Assembly: GCF_001571005.1 (NCBI RefSeq) | Contig: NZ_BCST01000010.1 | Span: forward strand, 1 to 64,000 | Direction: 5' to 3' | Origin: Herbiconiux solani NBRC 106740 | GTDB taxonomy: Bacteria; Actinomycetota; Actinomycetes; Actinomycetales; Microbacteriaceae | DNA length: 64,000 nt | Shown: positions 25,059-32,286 of the stretch, piece by piece | How positions within the stretch are numbered: the stretch's first letter is position 1 | How the letters are laid out: the number at the start of each line of letters is the position of its first letter | Translations under genes and position numbers: made by a program | Notes under the pieces: model-generated | Told to the model about the DNA's origin: nothing | Databases searched by the model: none | Seen by the model: only the letters and a program-made list of their open reading frames with translations

Positions 25059-25943
25059 ATGAAGCGCACCGCCCGCTCCTACCGCAATCTGATCCTGTTC
25101 AGCGGCCCCGCCCTCGTGGTGTACGCCGGCTTCCTGGTCATCCCCCTGATCGCCTCGGTGGTCCTCAGCTTCTTCCAGTCCGGCAAGGGCACGTCGACCT
25201 TCGTCGGCTTCGGCAACTATGTCTACCTGTTCACGAATGGCTCGACCAGCGAGCGCTTCTGGAACGCGCTGGTCAACAACTTCGAGTTCTTCGGCGTGCA
25301 CCTCCTGGTCGAACTGCCGATCGGCCTCCTGATGGCGGCGCTCCTGACCTCCTCGACGCTCCGCCGGTCGCGCGGCGTCTACCGCACGCTGCTGTTCATC
25401 CCGGCGACGCTGTCGGTGGTGATCGTCGGCTTCGTCTGGCGGCTCATCATCAACCCGCTCTGGGGCATCGTCGACTTCCCGCTGCTCGGCGACGAGAACA
25501 CGGCTCTCCCGACGATCGCCCTGATGTCGGTCTGGGAGTACGTCGGCATCCCGATGATCTTCCTCTACACCGCCCTGATCGCCATCCCGGACGACATCCT
25601 CGAGGCGGCGAAGCTCGACGGCTCGAACGCCTGGTCGACCTTCTGGCGGGTGAAGTTCCCGCTGATCGCTCCGCAGTTCGGGCTGATCGCGATCCTCACC
25701 TACATCTGGACCTTCAACGGCTTCGACATCATCTACGCCCTGAACGGCTCGGCGCCCGGCCCGGACTACAGCACCGACATCCTCGGCACGCTGTTCTACC
25801 GCACCTTCTTCGGCTCCAGCGGCCAGGTGGCCGACCCCGACCTCGGCGCCACGGTGGCCTCGGTCGTGTTCTTCCTCATCCTGATCATCACGGCCCTCTA
25901 CTTCTTCGTCGTGCAGCGCCGGCTGAAGAACTACGAACTCTAG
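25059..25943 (+). CDS. Sugar ABC transporter permease (CUT1, MalF/UgpA type)
   Basis: A 294-residue permease with six hydrophobic helices starting at LILFSGPALVVYAGFLVIPL. The EAA loop that docks the ATPase is EAAKLDGSNAWSTFWRVKFP. ATG at 25059 follows AAGAGAG. It pairs with the next gene to form the membrane pore for the receptor encoded upstream. Confidence 0.93.
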   Translation: MKRTARSYRNLILFSGPALVVYAGFLVIPLIASVVLSFFQSGKGTSTFVGFGNYVYLFTNGSTSERFWNALVNNFEFFGVHLLVELPIGLLMAALLTSSTLRRSRGVYRTLLFIPATLSVVIVGFVWRLIINPLWGIVDFPLLGDENTALPTIALMSVWEYVGIPMIFLYTALIAIPDDILEAAKLDGSNAWSTFWRVKFPLIAPQFGLIAILTYIWTFNGFDIIYALNGSAPGPDYSTDILGTLFYRTFFGSSGQVADPDLGATVASVVFFLILIITALYFFVVQRRLKNYEL

Positions 25944-25952
25944 GACCCGCTC

Positions 25953-26837
25953 ATGACCTCTGCCACCACCGCCCGCAAGGCCAGGGCCGAAGGCCTCGGC
26001 CTCACCAAGCCCTCCCGGCGGGATCCCGGCGCCCTCGTGGTGCACGTGCTCCTGATCGTGTTCGTCGTGATCGCGATCGCCCCGATCCTCGTCGTGGTGA
26101 TGAACTCGTTCAAGACCACGCCCGGCATCTTCAACGGGCCGTTCGCGCTGCCGACGGCCGAGACCTTCAACCTCGACGGCTGGGCGAACGTGTTCAAGCG
26201 CGGCAACTTCGCGCTCAACTACGGCAACAGCATCGTCGTCACCGTCGTCTCCACCGGCCTCACGCTCGTGCTCAGCACCTTCGCGGCGTTCGCGATCACC
26301 GAGTACAAGGTGAAGCTCGCCCCGGTGCTGGCCGGCTTCTTCATCATCGGGATCATGCTGCCGATCCGGCTGGGCACCGTGCCGATCCTCCAGACCATGG
26401 TCGCCTGGCACCTCGTCGACACGCTGACCGCGCTGATCCTGGTCTACACGGCGATGAGCCTGCCGCTCGCGATCGCGCTGATGGCCACCTACTTCCGGCG
26501 CGTGCCGACCGAGCTGAAGGAGGCGGCGAAGATCGACGGCGCCGGCGAGCTCCGCACCCTCTCGATCGTGCTGCCGCTCGTGCGGCCGGGTCTCGCGGCC
26601 GTCGCCTCGGTGACGATGCTGCCGATCTGGAACGACCTCTGGTTCCCGCTGATCCTCGCGCCCAGCAAGGAGAACCAGACGGTGACGCTCGGGGTGCAGC
26701 AGTTCGTCGGGCAGTTCCAGAGCGACTACCCGGCGCTGCTGGCGGCCCTCACCCTCGGGGCGCTGCCGCTGATCATCCTGTTCACCGTGTTCTCGCGGAA
26801 CTTCATCCAGGGCCTCAGCCAGGGCTACGGCAAGTAG
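25953..26837 (+). CDS. Sugar ABC transporter permease (CUT1, MalG/UgpE type)
   Basis: A 294-residue partner permease, nine bases after the first. Helices include LLIVFVVIAIAPILVVVMNS and IIGIMLPIRLGTVPILQTM; the EAA loop is EAAKIDGAGELRTLSIVLP. The C-terminus FSRNFIQGLSQGYGK is typical of MalG-type subunits. No ATPase gene is present in this cluster, so a shared MsiK/UgpC-type ATPase elsewhere in the genome is expected. Its last 13 bases overlap the convergent GntR gene. Confidence 0.93.
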   Translation: MTSATTARKARAEGLGLTKPSRRDPGALVVHVLLIVFVVIAIAPILVVVMNSFKTTPGIFNGPFALPTAETFNLDGWANVFKRGNFALNYGNSIVVTVVSTGLTLVLSTFAAFAITEYKVKLAPVLAGFFIIGIMLPIRLGTVPILQTMVAWHLVDTLTALILVYTAMSLPLAIALMATYFRRVPTELKEAAKIDGAGELRTLSIVLPLVRPGLAAVASVTMLPIWNDLWFPLILAPSKENQTVTLGVQQFVGQFQSDYPALLAALTLGALPLIILFTVFSRNFIQGLSQGYGK

Positions 26838-27589
26838 CGCCGCGCCGGCTTCGAGCGGGTGAACACCGTGCGGAGCCGGTAGCGGTCGCCGCTGTACTCG
26901 ATCGTCGAGATGAGCACCGGCCGGTCGCGCGCGTCGACGGAGAGCTGCCTCATGACGAGGATCGGCCGGCCGGCGTCGATGCCGAGGTGGCCGGCGATCA
27001 CCTCGTCGGCATCCCGCGCCTCGATCGTCGCCTCGGAGCGGGTGATGTCGGTGCCGCACTCGTCGAGCACGGCGTAGAGCGAGGCGGTCGTGAAGTCGAT
27101 GTGATCGCCGCCCGGGATCAGGGCGGCGGGGAGCCGGGTGTGGTCGATCGCGATCGGCACGCCGTCGAGGCGGCGCACGCGGCCGAGGCGGAGGAGCGGG
27201 GTGCCCGGTGCGACGGCGAGCTCCTCGGCCTCGTCGAGGCTTGCGGGCGAGATCCGCTGATCGATCACGATGGAGTCCGAGACCAGCCCCATCCGGGCCG
27301 CCGTCTCGGTGAAGGACTCGAGGGAGTTCGGCCAGTCGCCGGCGGCCGGCTCGGCCTGGGCACCGGTCGCGACGTACCAGCCGCGGCCGTGCGAGGCGCT
27401 GAGCACGCCCTCCTCGACCAGCGACATCAGGGCCTTCCGCAGCGTGACGCGGCTGACGTTGAGGGTGAGGCAGAGCTCGCGCTCCGGGGGCAGGCGCATT
27501 CCTTCGAGGTAGTCGCCGGTCGCGATGTGCTCGCGCACATAATCGGCGGTCTGCGCCCAGAGCGGCTCGGCTTTGGAACTGTCGATCAT
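26825..27589 (-). CDS. GntR-family regulator, UTRA (HutC/FrlR) type
   Basis: A 254-residue repressor-type protein. The winged helix reads PLWAQTADYVREHIATGD, MRLPPERELCLTLNVSRVTLRKAL and GVLSASHGRGWYV. The UTRA ligand domain follows (APGTPLLRLGRVRRLDGVPI, then GRPILVMRQLSVDA). UTRA regulators commonly sense sugar phosphates or amino-sugar phosphates; FrlR and NagR belong here. ATG at 27589 has GGGG eight bases upstream. It converges on and overlaps the CUT1 permease gene by 13 bases. Likely targets are its own promoter (direct repeat at 27613-27635) and the divergent operons at 23.5 kb. Confidence 0.9.
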   Translation of the reverse strand: MIDSSKAEPLWAQTADYVREHIATGDYLEGMRLPPERELCLTLNVSRVTLRKALMSLVEEGVLSASHGRGWYVATGAQAEPAAGDWPNSLESFTETAARMGLVSDSIVIDQRISPASLDEAEELAVAPGTPLLRLGRVRRLDGVPIAIDHTRLPAALIPGGDHIDFTTASLYAVLDECGTDITRSEATIEARDADEVIAGHLGIDAGRPILVMRQLSVDARDRPVLISTIEYSGDRYRLRTVFTRSKPARRYLP

Positions 27590-27612
27590 CAGCACCCCAA
27601 TCTCGAGCCAAG

Positions 27613-27635
27613 GGTATACCACCGGCGATACCACC
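27613..27635. promoter_or_regulatory. GGTATACC palindrome and ATACCACC direct repeats
   Basis: TATACCACC (27615-27623) is repeated as GATACCACC (27627-27635), twelve bases apart, and the first copy lies in the palindrome GGTATACC (27613-27620). It sits just upstream of the UTRA regulator start and fits an operator for that protein. Confidence 0.5.
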
Positions 27636-27653
27636 AGACACATTGACGGGGTG

Positions 27654-27683
27654 TGGACTTTCTGGCGGGGTTCGTCGTATGCT
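27654..27683 (+). promoter_or_regulatory. Candidate promoter of the Gfo/Idh-DUF993 operon
   Basis: TGGACT (27654-27659) and TATGCT (27678-27683) with an 18-base spacer. The predicted start near 27690 lies just ahead of the LacI-type operator, the same geometry as at 9185-9243. Confidence 0.5.
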
Positions 27684-27696
27684 CGTCTCGCGAGCG

Positions 27697-27710
27697 GGAA
27701 AGCGCTTTCC
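27697..27710. promoter_or_regulatory. Perfect LacI-type operator GGAAAGCGCTTTCC
   Basis: A 14-bp perfect palindrome with the central CG step typical of LacI-family operators, 72 bases before the ATG of the operon. It matches the site at 9230-9243 in 13 of 14 positions. Confidence 0.85.
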
Positions 27711-27782
27711 GCGGTGACTTGGATCTCTCGCATTCCGTTCCATCCCTCCTTCCAACCCCTTACTTCCCAGACTGGAGAGAGC

Positions 27783-28934
27783 ATGTCGACGCAGACGCTC
27801 CGCATCATCATGAACGGCGTCACCGGGCGCATGGGCTACCGGCAGCACCTCGTGAGGTCGATCCTCGCGATCCGCGACGACGGGGGAGTGCTGCTCCCGA
27901 ACGGCGACCGAATCCAGGTCGAGCCCATCCTCGTGGGGCGGAACGCCGAGAAGCTCGCCGAGCTCGCTGCCTTGCACGGCGTCGCCGAGTACACGACCGA
28001 CCTCGCCGCCGCGCTCCGGGACGAGACGGCCACCATCTACTTCGACGCCCAGGTGACGAGCGCCCGCAAGGATGCGATCCTTCAGGCCATCGCCGCCGGC
28101 AAGCACATCTACACCGAGAAGCCGATCGCCAACACGGTCGCCGACGGTCTCGAGCTGGTGGCCGCCGCCGAAGAGGCCGGGATCATCAACGGGGTGGTGC
28201 ACGACAAGCTCTACCTGCCCGGCCTGCAGAAGCTCAAGCGCCTGATCGACTCCGGCTTCTTCGGCCGCATCCTGAGCGTGCGGGGCGAGTTCGGCTACTG
28301 GGTCTTCGAGGGCGACTACCTCCCGGCCCAGCGCCCCAGCTGGAACTACCGCGCCGAGGACGGCGGGGGCATGACCCTCGACATGTACTGCCACTGGAAC
28401 TACGTGCTCGAGAACCTGTTCGGCCGCGTCGAGGCCGTCAGCAGCAAGGCGGTCACCCACATCCACGAGCGCTGGGACGAGCAGGGCAACCGCTACGAGG
28501 CCACCGCCGACGACGCCGCCTACGGCACCTTCGAGCTCGCCGGCGACATCATCGCCCAGATCAACTCGAGCTGGGCGGTGCGGGTCGACCGCGGCGAGCT
28601 CGTCGAGTTCCAGGTCGACGGCACGCTCGGCTCGGCGGTCGCCGGCCTGTTCGGCTGCAAGGTGCAGCCGCGCGTCAACACCCCCAAGCCGGTCTGGAAC
28701 CCCGACCTGCCGACCGATCAGGACTTCGGGTCGCAGTGGACGCAGATCCCCGACAACCAGGAGTTCTCGAACGGGTTCCGCGCCCAGTGGGAGCAGTTCC
28801 TCGCCGACGTCGTGGCCGGTCGTCCGCACGCCTACGACCTCGCGGCCGGCGTGCGGGGCCTCCAGCTGGTGGATGCCGCCCTGCAGTCCTCGGCCGAGGG
28901 CCGGCGGATCGAGATCGAGCAGGTGCGGGCGTGA
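27783..28934 (+). CDS. Gfo/Idh/MocA-family oxidoreductase
   Basis: A 383-residue NAD(P)-dependent dehydrogenase, larger than the one at 22494. It starts RIIMNGVTGRMGYRQHL, has the EKPIANT motif for cofactor and catalysis (HIYTEKPIANTVADG), then WNYRAEDGGGMTLDMYCHWNY, where the conserved histidine lies. ATG at 27783 follows GGAGAG. With the DUF993 protein and the TIM-barrel isomerase it forms a coupled set seen together in actinobacterial sugar clusters. The substrate is probably a keto-sugar or cyclitol; the sequence does not settle it. Confidence 0.9.
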   Translation: MSTQTLRIIMNGVTGRMGYRQHLVRSILAIRDDGGVLLPNGDRIQVEPILVGRNAEKLAELAALHGVAEYTTDLAAALRDETATIYFDAQVTSARKDAILQAIAAGKHIYTEKPIANTVADGLELVAAAEEAGIINGVVHDKLYLPGLQKLKRLIDSGFFGRILSVRGEFGYWVFEGDYLPAQRPSWNYRAEDGGGMTLDMYCHWNYVLENLFGRVEAVSSKAVTHIHERWDEQGNRYEATADDAAYGTFELAGDIIAQINSSWAVRVDRGELVEFQVDGTLGSAVAGLFGCKVQPRVNTPKPVWNPDLPTDQDFGSQWTQIPDNQEFSNGFRAQWEQFLADVVAGRPHAYDLAAGVRGLQLVDAALQSSAEGRRIEIEQVRA

Positions 28935-30181
28935 CGGGCGGAGCGGTGACGGCCGGTGCAGTGGCGACGGGTGCGGTGACGGCCGGAGCGGTGACGACCG
29001 GGGGCCGGGTGGTGATCCCGACCCGCGACGGACGGCGCGAGATCGAGCTGAACGAGCCCCGGGAGTGGGCGGAGCATCCCGAGCCCTACCGCTCGCGCGT
29101 GGCGTTCGCCGCGGCGCACGTGGTCGCCGACCCGCGCGGCGAGAACGTGCCTGGCGCCCCCGCGGTGATCGACTGGGATGCGACGCTGGGGTTCCGCGAG
29201 CACCTCTTCCGCTACGGCTTCGGGGTCGCCGAGGCGATGGACACGGCCCAGCGCAACATGGGGCTGGACTGGCCGGCCATCCAGGAGCTCGTCGCACGGA
29301 GTGCCGCACAGGCGGCCGCCGCCGGGGCGCGCATCGCCTCGGGCGCCGGCACCGACCAGCTGGCCGACGTGGCGCAGGCCGCCGCCGCGGGCACCACGGC
29401 CTCGCTCGACGCGGTGCTCGAGGCCTACCTCGAGCAGGTCGCGTTCGTCGAGGGCACCGGTTCGCAGGTCATCGTGATGGCCAGTCGCCACCTCGCCCGC
29501 GCCGCGGCCGGGCCCGACGACTACCTCGCCGTCTACGACCGCATCCTCGGCCAGGTCTCCGAGCCGGTGGTGCTGCACTGGCTCGGCGAGGCCTTCGACC
29601 CGAACCTCGCGGGGTACTGGGGCTCGTCCGACATCGGGGCCGCGACCGAGACGTTCCTCCAGCTCGTGCGGAGCCACGCGGCCAAGGTCGACGGGGTCAA
29701 GGTCTCGCTGCTCTCGGCCGACCACGAGATCGGCCTCCGGCGCCTGCTGCCCGAGGGCGTGCGGCTCTACACCGGGGACGACTTCAACTACCCCGAGCTC
29801 ATCCGCGGCGACGACCAGGGCCACTCGGACGCCCTGCTCGGCGCCTTCGCGGCCATCGCGCCCGCGGCCTCGGCGGCCCTGTCGGCCCTGGACGACGGGG
29901 ATCTCGCCCGGTACGACGCCGAGATGGCGCCGACGCTGGCGCTCTCGCGGCACATCTTCGAGGCGCCGACGTTCCACTACAAGGTCGGCGTCGCCTTCAC
30001 GGCCTGGCTCACGGGCCGGCAGGAGGGCTTCCAGATGGTCGGCGGCCTGCAGTCGGCGCGCAGCCTGCCGCACCTGGCGCGCGTGTTCGAGCTGCTGAAC
30101 GAGGCCCGGCTGCTGCCGGATCCCGAGCTCGCCGCCGACCGGCTCGACCTCCTCGCCCGCACGCTGGGAGCCGGGCGATGA
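28931..30181 (+). CDS. DUF993-family protein (dihydrodipicolinate synthase-like barrel)
   Basis: A 416-residue protein of the DUF993 family, thought to adopt an aldolase-type TIM barrel. Recognisable segments are VIDWDATLGFREHLFRYGFG, AMDTAQRNMGLDW, VVLHWLGEAFDPNLAGYWG, KVDGVKVSLLSADHEIGLR, with a candidate barrel lysine in VDGVKVS, and ARLYTGDD-like GVRLYTGDDFNYPELI. The GTG at 28931 overlaps the previous stop, but the first 23 residues are a tandem repeat (GAVTA four times); GTG codons at 29009 and 29012 are later candidates nearer the conserved region. Function unknown; an aldol or retro-aldol step in sugar-acid breakdown is a fair guess from its neighbours. Confidence 0.85.
   Translation: MTGGAVTAGAVATGAVTAGAVTTGGRVVIPTRDGRREIELNEPREWAEHPEPYRSRVAFAAAHVVADPRGENVPGAPAVIDWDATLGFREHLFRYGFGVAEAMDTAQRNMGLDWPAIQELVARSAAQAAAAGARIASGAGTDQLADVAQAAAAGTTASLDAVLEAYLEQVAFVEGTGSQVIVMASRHLARAAAGPDDYLAVYDRILGQVSEPVVLHWLGEAFDPNLAGYWGSSDIGAATETFLQLVRSHAAKVDGVKVSLLSADHEIGLRRLLPEGVRLYTGDDFNYPELIRGDDQGHSDALLGAFAAIAPAASAALSALDDGDLARYDAEMAPTLALSRHIFEAPTFHYKVGVAFTAWLTGRQEGFQMVGGLQSARSLPHLARVFELLNEARLLPDPELAADRLDLLARTLGAGR
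28940..28999 (+). repeat. Four 15-bp tandem repeats at the DUF993 N-terminus
   Basis: Four near-identical units (GGAGCGGTGACGGCC and variants) encode GAVTA, GAVAT, GAVTA, GAVTT. They lie between the overlapping GTG start and the conserved part of the protein. Confidence 0.85.
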
Positions 30182-31077
30182 CCGAGCGGGACGTGCCGAG
30201 CGGCCTGACCGCGAGCATCCCGACACCGGAGAAGGGCGACCCGAGGCTCGCGCGCCTCTCGCTGAACCAGCGCACGACAGCGGAGTGGTCGCTGCGCGAG
30301 GCAATCGACGGCGCCGTCGCGGCCGGGCTGCCGGCGCTCGGCGTCTGGCGCGAGCCCCTCGCCGAGGTGGGGCTCGCCACGGCGGCCGAGTGGATCGCCG
30401 ACTCGGGGCTGCGGGTCTCGACGATCTGCCGGGGCGGCTTCTTCACCGTGATCGACCCGGCCGCCCGCCGCCTCGCCCACGACGAGAACCTGCGGGCGAT
30501 CGAGGAGGCGGCGACGCTCGGGGCGCCGACCCTCGTGCTCGTGCCCGGCGGTCTGCCCGAGGGCTCGAAGGACCTGGAGGGTGCGCGCTCGCGTGCCGTC
30601 GAGGCGATCGCCGCGCTGGCGCCCGAGGCGGCGGCCGCGGGGGTCGTGCTCGGTATCGAGCCGATGAACCCGATCTTCGCGGCCGACCGCGGCGTGGTCT
30701 CGACCCTGGGCCAGGCGCTCGACATCGCCCTGCAGTTCGCTCCCGAGGAGGTCGGCGTGATCGTCGACACCTTCCACCTCTGGTGGGAACCGGGGATCGA
30801 GGCGCAGATCGCGCGCGCCGGCGCGGCCGGGCGCATCCTCAGCTACCAGGTCTGCGACTGGATCACGCCGCTTCCGGCCGACACCCTGCTCTCGCGGGGC
30901 ATGATGGGCGACGGCCACATCGACTTCCCGGCGTTCACCCGCGCGGTGGCGGCCGCGGGGTACGACGGCGACGTCGAGGTCGAGATCTTCAACGCCGAGG
31001 TGTGGGCGGCGCCGGGCGCCGAGGTCGTGGCCACGATGGCGCGGCGCTACGCCGAGCTCGTCGAGCCGTGGCTCTGA
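30178..31077 (+). CDS. Sugar phosphate isomerase/epimerase (xylose isomerase-like TIM barrel)
   Basis: A 299-residue AP-endonuclease-2/xylose-isomerase-like barrel. Metal and substrate residues typical of this superfamily are seen in GVVLGIEPMNPIF (Glu), VGVIVDTFHLWWEP (Asp, His), MMGDGHIDFPAFTRA and YDGDVEVEIFNAEVW (Glu). These enzymes isomerise, epimerise or cleave keto sugars; members often work with Gfo/Idh/MocA dehydrogenases. ATGA overlaps the DUF993 stop. The short basic-free N-terminus MTERDVPSGLTASIPTPEKG shows no export signal, so it is cytosolic. Confidence 0.88.
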   Translation: MTERDVPSGLTASIPTPEKGDPRLARLSLNQRTTAEWSLREAIDGAVAAGLPALGVWREPLAEVGLATAAEWIADSGLRVSTICRGGFFTVIDPAARRLAHDENLRAIEEAATLGAPTLVLVPGGLPEGSKDLEGARSRAVEAIAALAPEAAAAGVVLGIEPMNPIFAADRGVVSTLGQALDIALQFAPEEVGVIVDTFHLWWEPGIEAQIARAGAAGRILSYQVCDWITPLPADTLLSRGMMGDGHIDFPAFTRAVAAAGYDGDVEVEIFNAEVWAAPGAEVVATMARRYAELVEPWL

Positions 31078-31111
31078 GCCGGCTCCCGGGCACGGCGCGG
31101 GGGCCGCAGGC

Positions 31112-32230
31112 ATGAGGGTGCTCGTCGCGCCCGACTCCTTCAAGGGCTCGATCAGCGCAGCGGATGCCGCGGCGGCGATCGCGGCCGGCTGGCGCACGCG
31201 GCGGCCCGCCGACGAGGTGGTCGAGCTGCCGCTGGCCGACGGAGGAGAGGGCACGCTCGACGCGATCCGCGCGGCCCGTCCCGGTTCGGTGCTGCACGCC
31301 CTCGACGTCACGGGGCCCGACGGCCGCACGGTCGCCGCGAGCTGGCTCGAGATCCCCTCGCCGGAGGGGTCGATCGCCGTCGTGGAGTTCGCCGCGACCA
31401 GCGGGATCACCCTGCTCGACCGGCCGCTCCCGCTCGACGCGCAGAGCACCGGCTTCGGCGAGGCCGTCGCCGATGCGCTCGACCACGGGTGCCGGGTGCT
31501 GCTGCTGACGCTCGGGGGCAGCGGGTCCTCGGATGGCGGGCAGGGCATCCTGACTGCGCTCGGCGCCCGCCTGCTCGACGCGGGCGGCGAGCCGATCGCG
31601 CCGGGCAACCGTGGTCTCGATGCGCTCGACCGGATCGACGTCTCCGGGCTCCGGCGCCCGCCGGCCGGCACCGAGGTGATCGTGCTCTCGGACGTGACGA
31701 ACCCGCTGCTCGGGCCCGAGGGGGCGATCGCCGTGTTCGGCGAGCAGAAGGGGGTCACGGCCTCGGTCGCCACCGCCGCCGAGGCGAATCTCGCCCGCTA
31801 CGCCCGGATGCTCGGGGACGTGCTGCCGGTGGATCCGGCGACTCCCGGGGCCGGGGCGGCCGGCGGGGCCGGGTTCGGGCTGCTGGCCTGGGGCGCGTCG
31901 CTCGTCTCGGGGGCCCGGCACGTGGGGGAGGTGATCGGCCTGCCTGCGGCGGTCTCGGGCGTCTCGCTCGTGATCACCGGGGAGGGGCGGTACGACGCCC
32001 AGTCGGAGGGCGGCAAGGCGACCGGCTCGCTGCGGGCGCTCGCCGCCGGGCTCGGCGTGCCCTGTGCGCTCGTGGCCGGCCAGATCGCCGGCGCCTCGGG
32101 GTCGGGTGCCTTCGTCGACCAGGTCTCGCTCACCGACGCCGCCGGCTCGTCCGAGGCGGCGCTCCGCGAGCCCGCCCGCTGGCTCACCACGGCGGGGGAG
32201 CGCCTGGCCGACCGGTTCGGCGCGGGCTGA
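31112..32230 (+). CDS. Glycerate kinase (GarK/GlxK family)
   Basis: A 372-residue kinase that phosphorylates D-glycerate, giving 2-phosphoglycerate in most members of this family. Diagnostic segments: MRVLVAPDSFKGSISA at the start, ELPLADGGEGTLDAI, GCRVLLLTLGGSGSSDGGQG, VLSDVTNPLLGPEGA and SLVITGEGRYDAQSEGGK. Length is normal. It is 34 bases after the isomerase and completes the operon, so the pathway probably releases glycerate or glyceraldehyde. The acid could come from the aldehyde dehydrogenase at 16469 if the two operons act together. Confidence 0.95.
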   Translation: MRVLVAPDSFKGSISAADAAAAIAAGWRTRRPADEVVELPLADGGEGTLDAIRAARPGSVLHALDVTGPDGRTVAASWLEIPSPEGSIAVVEFAATSGITLLDRPLPLDAQSTGFGEAVADALDHGCRVLLLTLGGSGSSDGGQGILTALGARLLDAGGEPIAPGNRGLDALDRIDVSGLRRPPAGTEVIVLSDVTNPLLGPEGAIAVFGEQKGVTASVATAAEANLARYARMLGDVLPVDPATPGAGAAGGAGFGLLAWGASLVSGARHVGEVIGLPAAVSGVSLVITGEGRYDAQSEGGKATGSLRALAAGLGVPCALVAGQIAGASGSGAFVDQVSLTDAAGSSEAALREPARWLTTAGERLADRFGAG

Positions 32231-32286
32231 GCGGGCCCTGGCGCCGGGGTTAGCGGGTTAACGGTCACCAGTCAGGGGTCAGCGGG

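Noticed and set aside
24828-29309. A 1493-codon open frame on the minus strand
   Set aside because: It runs antisense through the permeases and sugar genes and across a regulator gene; composition is shadow-like (Arg, Ala, Glu, Asp), with no recognisable fold.
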